64,000 nt of DNA from Pomphorhynchus laevis (GCA_012934845.2 WNNJ02001749.1:1-64000), one strand, 5' to 3'. Counted from the stretch's first letter, positions 47,935 through 60,368 are shown. Notes: generated from the letters alone by a model not told the origin. Made by a program: numbers and translations.

Positions 47935-50312
47935 TAAGAGTTGATGAAGACGTTTCTCGTGTGCGTGCAGTATTTACCAGACTTCTTAAGGAAGATGATA
48001 AGAATGTAGCTATGAAGCTGCAAGTTCGGAGTTTGATTCGACTTGGGAAGCGTACAACAGAGAAACCTCGCTTATTGAAGGTCGTCTTGAGTTCTGCTGA
48101 CCACGCTAAGATGTTGCTTCATCGTGGTTACCTCTTAAAAGATTCTACTATAAGAATACTGAGAGACATTAATTTTGATGAGCGTTTGAAATTGAGGAAG
48201 GCTCGCGAGGAGCTACAGGGTAGAATAAGCAAAAGAGAGACGAATCTAATAAGAAATTTTCAAGTAGTTCGGTGGCGACCATCATTACGTTGGACCCCGC
48301 TTCTCCCAAACTAGAGTATGGGTTTTATTCTGATTCCAATTTTGATGATTTAATTGATTTTTCTGAGGTATATGATAAAACTAGCAAAACCTTTACGTCA
48401 TCAGAGACTCCGCTTCATATTGGTTACTCAAACGTTAGAAGTCTTCAATCTCAATTTCCTTTCTTGCTCGACCATATTGCTGATAATCATTATGATATAT
48501 TCTGTATTTCAGAATCTTGGTTACATAGTGGCATCTCTGATAATCTGTTTAATGTTGTAGGTTATAAGTTAATAAGAGCGGATCGCTTTCCTGGTATGCG
48601 AGGTGGAGGAGTTGTAGCATTCGTTCGACACGATCTCTCAACATCAAATATATATTATATCTCTGTGATTCCGAGTGGTCATGTGAGTGTCTGTCTTTTA
48701 CTGTTAATCATCAATTGTTAAAATTAAATGTTTGTGTTGTTTATAGATCTCCATCTTTCACTTTGATAACAGATCGGCTTAAGGATTATTTATCTAATTT
48801 TTGTTCATCCCAACGATTTGTCCTTTTAGGTGACTTCAACCTTCCGAATGTAGATTGGAATATGAATGGGTATCAGCCCTGCTAAGGCGTATCAAAACAA
48901 TTTCGTGATTTATTTCTTGCTGACCTACTTTTAGTGCAACATTGTAGACAACCAACTCATGTCAACGGTGCTACTCTAGATCTTGTGTTTACAAGATGTA
49001 CTGGAATATATCGACAGTATTGCATATTATCCTCCTCTTGGTAACAGTGATCACTATGTTCTCTCCGTTAAATTAGTGTCCAAGATCGTTTGTAGGTCAA
49101 AATTGGGTTATCCAAAACGACATTGGACTCGGGTGGATACCCAACATCTCTTAGCTAATTTCTATAACATTTTGTATCGTAGTTATAGGGCTACTACTGT
49201 TTCAGATCTGCTGACTATTCTTTATGACGTTTTCTTAAATTTGTCAGATAAGTTCGCTCCGAAACGGAGAACTTTCATTAAGTCCACTCGCCCTCAGTGG
49301 TTTGATCATGAACTTCGTGCAATGTTGAAACTGCGCAATGCCCTGTGGGCTACTACTCAAACCCATCCTGATAACTTAGATAGGTATCGGTACGTGCGCA
49401 ACCTCTGCAATAAATTGAAAATACATAAGCGAATAGCATTTGAAGATGGTATTGCAAATTGCATCGGGAATCAACCAAAGCGTTTTTGGTCATATGTGAA
49501 AGGTTCAAGGCTACTTCCCTCTAATATAGCATTCATTACTTCAGGTAAATATGTTTATTCTACTGAGTGTGAAATTGCTGAATGCCTAGCGGACAGCTTC
49601 CATTCTCCGTCGACTATTGTTTCGGATATTTACTCTTTAAAATGGTATCCCATTTTAATATTGTAAAGAACTCATTCCTTAAGATTACCACTAATGTCTT
49701 TAGAAATTTGTTTAACACGTTGGTTCGTTCGCATTTAGAGTATGCAATTCAGGCTTCTTTCTTGGTCACCAAACAAGAAAGGACAGATATTGAGTCAGTC
49801 CTAAGGCGAGGTTCTCGTTTATGTTCGAATGCGAGAGTGGATTACGCATCTCGATTAGATTTGCTAAGAATTCAACCGATGTCATCACGATTTTTGTTTC
49901 TTGACTTATTAGGAATGTATGCACTTGTACACCGGTTGGACGGTTATCCGAATGGTTCGATCACATTACGTTCATTGATTTTGAGAGGTCACAGCAAAAC
50001 TGTCTATAAAACAAGGCATGGTAGGTATCCAAAATGTTGGAGACTGTCGCACAGGGTACTTAATATTTGGAATTCTCTGCCTGAGGAAATTGCTTTCGCC
50101 CGGAGTCTGCATTTGTTCAAAAAATTATTAAAGATATGGATCATCAAGAAGACGAGAAACGAGTCATGGACATATTTGCAGTGATTTTTATTTTTATTTT
50201 TGCTTGTTGACTTCTTTTTCTTCATTTCTTATTTTTTAGTTTTATCATTTTTTTAACTGTGATCAGGCAAAATAGCCTTATGGCTAAGCCTTGTAAGAAT
50301 AATAATAATTAT
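47935..50312 (+). mobile_element. LINE-B, CR1-like non-LTR element, internally deleted
   Basis: ORF1 tail (47961-48314; LVRSLIR-type basic region), endonuclease (48272-48980; HIGYSNVRSLQSQFPFLLDH, FCISESWLHSGISDN, LGDFNLPNVDW), then the post-EN linker to about 49620 (RPQWFDHELRAM, RFWSYVKGSRLLPS). The central RT is deleted near 49620-49665, and the tail resumes with NTLVRSHLEYAIQA to HRVLNIWNSLPEEI. Ends CTTATGGCTAAGCCTTGTAA plus an AATAAT tail, typical of CR1-group 3' ends. Frameshifts near 48720 and 49000. Confidence 0.82.
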
Positions 50313-50314
50313 TG

Positions 50315-50520
50315 AACTCGAATATATTAGACTTTAATTAGACTTTAGACTTTATGATATGTAAATAGTTTAACAAATAGTTCAACTAAAGGAATGATTA
50401 TGACACATATACCTGCGTAGGTCGGTTCAATCGCAGTAACCATGGCCGTGCCTATCATTTGCTTTTATAGGACATTATCGAACTCGAATATATTAGACTT
50501 TAATACCAAGTCTAGTAGTT
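50315..50520. repeat. LTR-like repeat piece right of LINE-B
   Basis: GAACTCGAATATATTAGACT occurs at 50315 and again at 50482. The intervening part repeats 47780-47895. Consistent with two tandem LTR-like copies, the first interrupted by LINE-B. Confidence 0.6.
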
Positions 50521-51440
50521 GTTTTGTTACGTCGATTTTTTGTTGATTTCCAGGATACTGCGTGACTTTTATTTGTAAGCGAATAAAAGCTTTTATTGGG
50601 AATTAAATTACGATTCGTATTTTAATCTCCTGCGTTTAAAATCAAAGAATTTATTCAAACTCTAAGGAAAGCATGTATATCCAGAAGAACTTATGAATTT
50701 AGATAACCAGCGCAATCTATATGGATTCCCATAGCAGTGTCACGTGTTTGTTTATATAATTTGTTACCAAACGTAAAAGGGTTCGATTCCATCACTAATT
50801 GTAACTAACTGCATATTTTAAGCAACAGGAATTTTGCTTATACCATTATCAGTAATGGGCAACATTTCCGAAAGGCGGACACAACTAGGCAAGAAAACAA
50901 TTATAAAAAACCAAAGACCTTTATTAGACATTTAAAAAACATCTTTTATTTTTTGCAGCATAGTGTAGGTAAAGTTTGAAGTTAAAATTAATTTTTTTTC
51001 AAAAAAAAGTTAAAATTTGAATATTTTTTAAGTAAGTGTTCGGATTAGTTAAAAATTATCACACAATGATAGCACATTTGGTATCTACACCACAGATAAG
51101 TTTTAGCTCGATACGACGTATATTACGCTTCAGAGAAAATGTTCAATTTTTTGAACTTTAAAATAATTTTTCCTAAAAAAATCGATATGATAACCCATAC
51201 TTTTTTCATCTCATAACATCAACCATCTATCAATTAACATTTACACAAAAACTTGTGAATTGATTTATTCAGTATGTTTAAAAAATTTAATTTTTAATTT
51301 TTTAAATTAAAAAAATAATAATTAAAATTTTACCATTGCCCTTGTTGGTAGTTTACTGCAATATTATTTTGTTGAGATATTTCCGGACCTCTTCGACTAA
51401 CTTGTATTTTAGCTGGCTACATAATAGCTTCAGCTATCAG
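50520..51440. other. AT-rich intergenic DNA, nothing recognised
   Basis: A/T homopolymer runs, no coding frame of note. Confidence 0.4.
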
Positions 51441-51458
51441 GTCGCATTACGACAGAAA

Positions 51459-51540
51459 GCATGCTGTCCAGACAACTCCACAGAGCGGGACTCATCAGTG
51501 GACATCTCTGTATCATCGTTGTTTCGTCCCTCAGCATGCA
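51459..51540 (-). ncRNA. hammerhead with all core boxes but permuted strand order
   Basis: Minus strand 5' to 3': GCATGCTG, GGGAC (51530-51526), GAAA, CAAC, ACAGAG (51511-51506), TGTCCA (51504-51499), CTGATGA (51498-51492), GTCCC (51491-51487), CTCTGT (51485-51480), GTTGTC (51476-51471), TGGACA (51470-51465), CAGCATGC. Stem II GGGAC/GTCCC, stem III ACAAC/GTTGT plus ACAGAG/CTCTGT, and stem I TGTCCA/TGGACA are all perfect and correctly abut the core. Predicted cleavage falls after GTC at 51471. Order is GAAA, CTGATGA, GTC. Confidence 0.7.
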
Positions 51541-51639
51541 CTATATTGACGATACACATGGTGGTCCTCCATCAGATTCAAATGAGTCATTTGAATTATA
51601 ATACAATAATTTATTTAACGTGGCAAATGCGTGCCAGTA

Positions 51640-52020
51640 TAGGATAAAATTGTTCATTAAGGCATTATGCAAGCTTTTCACATACTGTTCCAGTTTCTAA
51701 TTATGGGTCTATCTGGGCAGGGTAGTGTATTTTTATGAATTTTCGGTAATATGTACATATACCCTGGATTAGTGATTTAACAATTTATCTCTTACCAGTG
51801 ATAGAATCAGTAATCATTCGTTTTATCACCATATGTACTTCTGTAACAGCGTTTTCATGGTCACAGTAAGTAATGGCTTAATAGGTATCACTTACAAGTT
51901 GTCTTGTACCGTCAGCTAGATAGTCACTTTTTGACCAAATCACTGTTTTAGCATCCTTATCAGCTGACATTACAAGTACATCAGTATTTTCTCAAAGTGA
52001 CTTTATTGCCCGAATGTGAT
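51640..52020 (-). mobile_element. PLE fragment (RT N-terminal), family PLE-B
   Basis: Minus-strand readings DVLVMSADKDAKTVIW, SDYLADGTRQLVSDTY and YILPKIHKN are the hallmark PLE N-terminal RT segments (DKG.., DY.., LPKIHK). Decayed. The hammerhead-like module at 51459-51540 lies on the same strand just downstream. Confidence 0.7.
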
Positions 52021-52032
52021 CATGACTCAAAA

Positions 52033-52435
52033 ACGAAGTCTGCTCTGCTTGTAATCGAACTCCGATTTTTGGCAACATCTACAATTATGAAACTGTAGCT
52101 TGTAAGCTCCCGGAGCACAGTGTGAACCATTTAGCTCTTAAATTATAAAAATGTATCCTCAAAGGATCCTGTTAGAAAACAACCAACGACAGCAATAAAA
52201 TTTCCTGCCGAATAAATAAGGATAATACGGAAAGCACGTGGTTTGTTTAAAGAGGCTATGCCTATGCTATCACATCAGCGAATTCTCGAAGATGCCTTCT
52301 TAATATATGACAAGACAGCCGAAACGACTGATGGTAGTTCACCCTACTGATTAGTGCTGCTGACTATCATCAGATCGTCTAGTAGTGATAACGAAGTCTG
52401 CTCTGCTTGTAATCGAATTCCGGTTTTTGCCATAT
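52033..52435 (+). repeat. 358-bp unit with 45-bp terminal direct repeats and a hammerhead-like module
   Basis: ACGAAGTCTGCTCTGCTTGT at 52033 recurs at 52391, 358 bp later, so the locus is one unit plus the start of a second. At 52314-52387 (+ strand): CAGCC, GAAA, CGA, CTGATGGTAG, CTA, CTGATTA, GCTG, CTATCATCAG, TCGTC, TAG. Stem III is 14 bp (ACGA/TCGT plus 10 bp with one G-T). Homologous in layout and partly in sequence to the 357-bp array module; its CTGANGA box is altered. Confidence 0.6.
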
Positions 52436-52439
52436 ATAT

Positions 52440-52797
52440 TAAATTTATTAAATATAAACTAAAAAAGGTTATTGCACTCTATTTAATTATGGTAGTTATT
52501 GTTTTGAAAAGTGAAACTGTTTAAATAGTAAGAAAATATAACTGTTTAAATAGTAAAACTAATTGATGTACAGTTTGAAATTTACTAAATCTGCATTCCT
52601 TATGAAAACAATTTGTAATATTTTTGGAAGAGTCTTCATGTTTCTACTAAATAAAGTAGAAATGAACTAAATAAATAAATAAAGATTTTCTTAAACAAAA
52701 AAATAATACATGCGGATAATAGATTGCCAGTTAAAGAAAAGAAAAAACAACATGTCAGATAATTCTTCTTTCTTCAATTCTGTTAAAAATTCCCCTA
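52440..52797. other. AT-rich spacer
   Basis: No gene or named element. AACTGTTTAAATAGTAA is repeated at about 52520 and 52540. Confidence 0.4.
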
Positions 52798-55745
52798 TCT
52801 TTATGGCCTAAGGTCCAGTGGGATCTTGGGCCCAACCAATCCAACACGCCGCCTTACGACTAAACAACCCGGGGTATTTCACCCCGGAAGAATCTAATCA
52901 AGGCGGTCCACGCTGGGTAAGCGAGGACTGGCCTTTGCTTTGAGCGACGTCCGCTTGAGAAGAAGACTAATCCCGAGAAAGCCCAAGTGCCCCAAAGGCG
53001 CACCTGAGTTTCCCCCTTTCAATGACAAATTCTAGGCCCGTCTCAGGGCCCACTTAGCTCTCTTTAGGATATGTTTAAGTCCATCGAGGTCGGCTTTCAC
53101 CGATCAGTTCACCATAACGGTGAACCCCAGGTATTTTACTCGACTCGTGAAGACAGGCAGGGGTTGATCAGTCAAAATGGAGAAGAGAGCGGAGAGTGCT
53201 AATCTCTTAAGCTTTTGCTTTGTTGCAGGGATGCCATTAAAGACAACCACCTGCGATTTGTCGCAGTATAAAATAAGATTGGACTTGGGTAGCTGGTCTC
53301 TTAATCTTAAAAAACGGCTAAAGTTCGACTACATCTTTGCACCTGCGTTTAGAGAACAGGGCTGTGGTGTCATCAGCGTATATCACTAGACGTTGTTCGC
53401 GTTTAAATATTTTGAAGTGTTCAAGGGAGGCAGCAATAAATAAGATTGGAGAAAGAGGGGAACCTTGAGGCACACCCGTAATAGTGTAGAACTGACGCGC
53501 ATCAGGGTCATCTTCATACAAGAATCGCTTGGTGTGCAGCAGTATCTCCACCATTGTTAACAATTCTCGCATGCAACCCAAGTGACCTGAGAGAAGAGAT
53601 AACAAAGGGAATGGAAATGCGGTCAAATGAAGCAGAAAAATCAAGGAAAACAGCCACAGCAAGTTGATGACTATTTTCCTGACAAAATTGTTGTACTTCA
53701 CCTACTGCTGAATGGACTGAGCGACCTTTGACGAACCCATGGAAACGTGGTGGTATAAAATTACGCCTACTTAGATGATCGCGGATTTTGCGCGCAAGCG
53801 CTCTCGTAAATCGACAAGAGGGAATTCTGACTCGAAATGGGCCACAGTTCTTTAGGACAAGAGAAACGATTTTTCTTAATCCGGCTGAAAGCATTGTGAC
53901 GGCCACTTCTCTTCTTTTTTCGGTTGTCACAAGCTGACAGACACAAGAAGCGAGTGGAGGGATGGATTTGGAGGTGCCCGAAATATGCCCCCAGGAGTCA
54001 AGAATATCTGTGACATATAGATCTCTACTTCTGAAGTCTCCCCAAGGCGGGATTGGTTGAGGGTATTGAGTTGCTCCATAATTATGTAGGGATAGTGGCT
54101 CCTTCAAAATATTATGAAGACCTAGTTTTCCAATCCAACCCAAGGATCTATTTCTCCAACAGACAAACTTCTCCTTCTTGAATATCTTTCAGAAGGAAGA
54201 CTGAACTGGATTAAACTTGTCTGCCAGAAGCAGATAGATTGGGAAGACGGATCATGTATGCAAAGGTCTTGAGTTTTGTCAGAGTGAGACTGTAAATACG
54301 ACTTTTGGAGGTTGTCGAAAGCATCGCGGTAGCTTGCGAAAAGAGGTAGGAATTAAATTCGGTTAAACTCTCATTACCAATTCGAGGGAAGCGTTGGATA
54401 GCTTCCTGAAAGAAAGCTACTCTGATTGGATCAAAGTGGAATCTCCTTTCCACTGAAGGATATTCAGTGGAAAAGGCTTACGAGTACTCAGCATTGTGTT
54501 AGTTAAGCTAAGTGGGATTGTCTCTACCCTAGACAAAGCTAGGGGAGGAAAGGTTGTCCTACCCGCCATCAACTCCGTCCTCAGCGAGCACTTGCCTACG
54601 GGCATTATTTTTATTTCCCATAGAGGCGCCATATTTGTCCTTCAATAATTACTGATCTTAATGGGGGGGGATCGGCGTGAGCCGAAGCCCGCTCTTTTTC
54701 GAAGCTGATACAACAATTTGTTTCGTTATTTCCGGACTAGTGTAAAAGACTGAACCCTGAGCGGCTACCATATCCTCCACCTTCTTGATGGCGGATTTTA
54801 TCTTTACATCAGTGATTCGAAGGATGCCACTATCGGACATTCTAGAGGCCGTGACGGAATAAGTGATTCAGCTTTGTTGGCTACAGCAGACCTGGAGAAA
54901 GTATTTCGGTAATCCTTAAAGTGAGTACATTTACGGGACCATGCCGGATGGCCTTCTCCACAGTTTGGACATAGGGGGTGTCACGGACTTCTTCCCGTAA
55001 CCAATGCTTTGGCACGATGGAATACCACAAACACCACAAGTCTGTGAGCAGGAGCAGTTTGAGGCACAGTGCCCTCCCCCACTTATGACATGTATTACAG
55101 TGGGGGTATGTAAGATCCTCAGAATAGAAAAGCCTAAATTGTACTCTAAAAAGTTGTTAAAAGACAATTTTGCAAGAGTTTCATTATGCTTAATATGGAT
55201 GAACAGAAACCAACAGAAAGGGGAAATCTATTTTTCCCCATAAGATGCATGAAGTTAGAAATTTTGTAAACGGTTTTCAAAGCTTCGATATCCTTTATAT
55301 CTAAATGCAGAGGAATATTGTTTACTTTAACTGATGCCAGAATGGGTTTAAAGTGAATCGAACCTAGATGTTTTAGATTCGAATCAACGAAAATCGCATA
55401 TTCCTTCGCAATATCAGAGGTTACGAAGGAGATTTTTATTTCAGACTCAAGAAATTTGACCGAATTGAACTGGATTCGGTTGGCATACTTATTAATAAAC
55501 GGTCTTAAAAATACATTGAATAAATTGTGACTTTCCAGAGGTTGTGACGGAGAGATTACAATCAGGTTTTTAATTTTAGGGATTGGGGAGAGTACCACTG
55601 CTCCCGGTAGATTAACAGTAGTTAAATCACTTACTTGGTTTTCATGATTACTAGAAGAAATCAATTTTTTGCCTTCAAAAACGTCCATTTTGCTTGAGAA
55701 TTTGTTTCCTTTTGAAGCTCCGCAACTGTTACTTACTTTTTAGAA
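52798..55745 (-). mobile_element. LINE-A copy 4, endonuclease mostly deleted
   Basis: RT 53318-54143 (ITGVPQGSPLSPILF, YADDTTALFS), linker 54211-54453, then a direct jump from FHFDPIRVAFF to the LNILQWK start of the endonuclease near 54450, so most of the endonuclease is lost. ORF1 55688-54658 has an intact-looking N-terminal 180 aa (MDVFEGKKLISSSNHENQ) and the residues CGVCGIPSC. Frameshifts elsewhere. Confidence 0.84.
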
Positions 55746-55789
55746 ACGAACTAATAACTGCCGCTATTTGTTCGTCGGAGCTATCAAAG

Positions 55790-58690
55790 CTTTCAATTTC
55801 TGGTGCAAATTTTAACAATTTTCAAGCAGAAAAGGAGGTAAGTTAGGAATCTTCTCCAACAAATCGTCCCATACAAAAGGTCAGTAACGTTTTGTGTACT
55901 TCAAGTGATGGGGAGGTACTTCCCCCATCCATAAAATGAAAAATTTGATTATTATTAAAGCAACCAGATCAATTGAGAAAAACAATTGTATAACACGTTT
56001 TTGAGAGATTTCGTGATCAAATACAAAAACAGAGTACTATTTAATACAGTAAAGTTATTTCCCGGCGAGGTGAAAGATCCTTCGTAACCCCTGACCTTGT
56101 AATGAAATATACTAATTATTTCTCTGAGAACTTAAGAGAGTTTGGTGAAATTAATATAAAGCCCATAATGACTTCACTAAAAATCACAAATAAACCTTGC
56201 TCTTTTAAAGAAGAGGACAAGAAAGCCCTTATGGATAAATTTCAAATTTCTAATATGAGGCAAATCCTGGGTAGGGATGGGAACCCTATCCTGGTAGGCT
56301 TTTGTTCAGCACCTATGGAAACAGCGGAAATTCTGTCGAAAACATCGTCCAACCCATTTATTGGTTTGAACTTACGTTTCTCAGTTGTTAATATTGATGA
56401 ATTTACATACCCCCCCCCACTGCAGCCGGAGTCACAAATGGGGCACTGGGCCTCCAGCTGTAGAGGAACGCCCACATGTGGTGTGTGTGGGTCAGCCACA
56501 TGCCCTTCCCTCTCATCAAATGACCTTCGCAAGCCCCCATCCGGTACCAACTATCGGGGAGCCATCCTGCATGGCGCAGGAGCTGCCTGAAATTTAAAGA
56601 CTATCGAGGTATTTTCCTCCGGCCGTCTAAATCATCTACTTCGTTTTCAAGTATTGCCGCTCGACCGCGCATTGACGACGGAGAAATATCCAGAATGATT
56701 GATTTGAAAATTGAAGCGTCTCACAAGAGGTTAGAGAACCTCATTCTCATAGCAGTTGGTGCCGTAAATAGAAATCCATTAATTCCTGTTGCTTCCGTGA
56801 TTCCTGAATCAAAGAAAAGGAGGGCTTCGGCCCATGCCGTCCTCCCAATCAAGATTGAGAAGCTTATCAAACGGAAAAGTCGTGGAAATGAAGACATTGC
56901 CCATGGGCAAGTACCGACCCTGAATAAAGCTAGTGGTGGTGGGGGAACCCTCCTGCACCTAGCTCTGTCTAGGTAGGCAATCTCCTTCCAACTAATCCAT
57001 CATAATGCATAGTACTCGTGAGGCTTTTTCACTGAAGATCATTCAGTGGAATTCGGGAGGTGCTTCTGCCCTTAGACTTCTATTTGGTATAGATGCAGAT
57101 GTTATAGTCCTTCAGGAGACGCGGTCTATCCGGCTCCCCCAGAACATTACTCGATTATCCCTAAGCACATTTGTTCCCACTATACTCCGTACATAACCCT
57201 GCCTCACTCATCTTCATCTCAACGACTCTTGACCATAGTTAAATGCTACTTAAGATCGTCCATTCTACTCAACTATTCTTGTCCAGTCCTTTCTTGTTTA
57301 GTAGTTTCACTCTGTAAGAACGGTAAACGCCTTAGTCTTGCCAATGTCTACATCTGTCCAGGGGAGATTCACAAGAACCGTGCCCTACTGGATAGGATAA
57401 TTGAAAGCGGTTATGATATGGTACTAGGTGACTTCAACGAAGGAACTGGTTGTTGCATTGATGCAGCAATCCGCAGAGCCAGGAACTGTTATCTAATTCA
57501 TAAACCACCGTCACCCACCTTTTATTGCACATCAACGAATTCACACTTCGACTTATTACTGTTCCATGAGAGGTGGTTGTTAACCCCCACTGTACGGAGC
57601 AGTCGCGACAACATCTGTCCACCTCTCATGACCTAATTCGCTGGCGGATTGAAGAGGATACGCTGCCTCGAAGGAGATTCCACTTTGACCCGATCAGAGT
57701 GGCTTTCTTTCAGGTAGCTATCCAACGTTTCCCCCGAATTGGTAATGAGAGTTTAACCGAATTTAATTCCTGCCTCTCTTCGCAAGCTATCGCGTTGCTT
57801 TTGACAACCTATAAAAATCGCATTTTCAGTCCCACTCCGACAAAACTCAAGACTTTAGCATACTTGATCCCCTTGGTTTTCATTGGTTCGTCAAAAGTCG
57901 CTCGGTCCATTCAGCAGTGGGTTAGGTGGAGCAGTTTTGTCGGGATAATAGCCATCGTCTTGTATTGGCTGTCTTTCTTGATTTTTCCCGCTGCATTTGA
58001 CCGCATCTCCGTTCCCTTTGTTATCTCTTCTCGCAGGTCCCTCGGGTTGTCTGCGATAATTGTTAATAGTGTGGAGATACTGCTGTACACCAAGCGATTC
58101 TTATATGAAGACGACCCTTATGCGCGTCAGTTCTACCCTATTACAGGTGTGCCTTTAGTATTTCCTTTCTATCCTATCTTATATCTTGCTGCCTCCATTG
58201 AACTGTTCAAAATATTTAAACGCGACCAACATCTAGTGGTATATGCTGGTGATACCATAGCCCATTTTTCTAGACGCAAGTGCAAAGGCGTAGTCTCGGA
58301 CATCAGCCGTTTCTTAAGATTAAAAGACCAGCTACCCAAGTCCAAATCGCAGGTGGTTGTCTTTTATGGCGCCCCTGCAACAAAGCAAAAACTTAAGAGA
58401 TTAGCACTCTCTGCGCTCTCCTCCGTTTTGTCTAATCCACCACTCCCTGTCTTCACAAGTCAAGTAAAATACCTGGGGTTTACCGTTACGGTAATCTGGT
58501 CGGCGAAAACTGACCTGGATAGACTTAAACGTATTCTGAAGAAAGCTAGGTGTGCCCTGAATTGGGCTCAGCATCTTTCGTCGAAAGGGAAAACCCAGGT
58601 GCGCCTTTGGGGCGCTTGGGCTATCTCGGTATTAGTCTTCTTTTCGAGAGGACGTCCCCCAGAGCAAAGGCTAAGGTTAGTCATTGATTA
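55790..58690 (+). mobile_element. LINE-A copy 5, + strand, 3' end missing
   Basis: ORF1 56102-56976 (NFTPENLREF-like start, CGVCGSATC, then a KRRASAHAVLP tail), endonuclease 57005-57570 (LKIIQWNSGGASALR, MVLGDFNEGTGC), RT 57573-58691 with an internal deletion near 57870 (AYLIP joined to the VKSRSVHSAV region) but YAGDT and LSSKGKTQVRLWG retained. YADD has become YAGD, so RT is dead. Ends in ERPPEQRLR without the usual 3' end. Head-to-head with copy 4. Confidence 0.84.
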
Positions 58691-58694
58691 ATAA

Positions 58695-60170
58695 TATTTA
58701 TACTATCAGCTATTATCTTTTTAACGCAATATTTGTATGACGCGATATACACAGCAAGCCAAATAATAAATATTAAATAATTATATTTACTAAATAATTA
58801 ATATTTTATTAATATATAATTTCGCGCCTGTTCTAATCACCTGTATTTTAATAAAATTACTTTGATTAAAAATCTGCTTATTTATTCTGCCTCTCTGGAA
58901 AATCAATGCCAATGTCGTGTTGCTTTAAGCGCATGATTTTACATTTGAATACCCAATTCAGGAGTTCATTTGACGAGTGGTCGTATGCTAAAATCAAGTA
59001 GACAAGTTCATTCTAAATTATTTTCACTTAAACGTTTTGAAACATATTATAGATCCTAATATGGATCTCTAATAACGACGGGATCATGCTTAAAGCAAAT
59101 AGACGTAGATCATTTCCTGATAAGTTTCAATTAAAACGTTTTGAAATCGAGGCATTGCCAAATAATGCTCGTGATTTATTTTTAAAGTTAAAAATGTACG
59201 TGTAGCAGCCTTTGCTAAGATGCAAACGGATGATAGTAATGTCCCTGCTACTGATTAGGCTCTTAAGAACAAAGCATGTGTTAAGTTCTGTGTTTGCCTT
59301 TGATTGTGCATGCTTAGAGTTCATTCGACTATTACGAGATTATGTTAAATGCAAGCAGATTTAGTTCATTCCCAATCTTGGGGCAAACCGTTTTGAACTA
59401 CCAATATGATATATTAATATAACATGTTGATATATCATGTGTGTATGTTATTCTAATAAAAATATTTATTTATAAATGCTTTATATAAAAGAAAACATTT
59501 AACACGAATTAATGACGTTAGAAAAAATGAATGAATAAAAATTGAATTTTGTGACGTCATTAAAAATTAATGACGTCACAAATTAATGAATTATTGATAT
59601 TTTTGAAAAGGTAGTGTTAATACATTTGAAATGAAAAAAAATCTTTTATATTTAACATCTTAATAAATCGAATATTTCTTTATTTAGTGTGACGCCAGAA
59701 CATAATGGTTTTTACAGTGTTGTCGGCAAGCATCTACAGTAAATTTAACAAAACCTAGATATTTTTGTAGAATCGTATCCCCTTGTCTTCTTGATTTAAG
59801 TTCATTCCCAAACAAGAGAGAATAAGTATAAATTCGAATACATATTAGTATTCGGGTTTTATTGTTTAACACTTTAAACCTCGGCATTAAACTGTAATGT
59901 TATTATCGTATGATTAAAATTTTATTTTTTTATTTGTAACGTCCTTTGCTTATTTTTTTTATTAAAAAAACAATTTTTTTTTGTATTCTGACAATTCAAC
60001 GCAGTAGCATTTGAAAGACATCAAAAGTATAAAACCAAACAGTGGATACATATAGTATTGAAACATACACCACCTTTTTGAATTAAATCGTTGTCATATG
60101 TTCTATCACAATGTTGACATGATCAGGTAAAATAGGCGGACATCATGCGAATACGAAGTACTCAAAATGT
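58695..60170. other. AT-rich intergenic DNA with possible gene scrap
   Basis: At 59098-59210 the + strand reads RRRSFPDKFQLKRFEIEALP and NNARDLFLKLKM before stops, followed by a KMQTDDSNVPATD scrap. It may be a pseudogene; family unknown. A 16-bp inverted repeat around GTGACGTCATTAAAAATTAA lies at 59550-59580. A minus-strand AATAAA (TTTATT at 59958) may serve the synaptotagmin gene. Confidence 0.35.
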
Positions 60171-60173
60171 AAG

Positions 60174-60368
60174 CTAAGTTTCAGTATCGCTTTTGTCTAT
60201 AGGCATTAGTTTATGCCACTGGGCGATCGGACGTCTTGGTGAGGCTAACATATCGCCCCAATGTCTCAAAGATGTTCCGCACGACGTACATCCCAAAACT
60301 ACCTTACCAATTGGCTCGGAAGTTCCAATTCGATCATAATCAATGACTGTAATAATCAGTTGGATCCG
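60174..60368 (-). CDS. Syt1: synaptotagmin terminal exon
   Basis: [20 protein letters not shown] to [13 protein letters not shown] then a short tail PIDKSDTET and TAG. The preceding 1.9-kb intron contains a ribozyme-like unit and a PLE 3' end. Confidence 0.92.
   Translation of the reverse strand, partial: RIQLIITVIDYDRIGTSEPIGKVVLGCTSCGTSLRHWGDMLASPRRPIAQWHKLMPIDKSDTET

Noticed and set aside
56242-56550. 102-codon minus-strand frame
   Set aside because: Antisense of LINE-A copy 5 ORF1.
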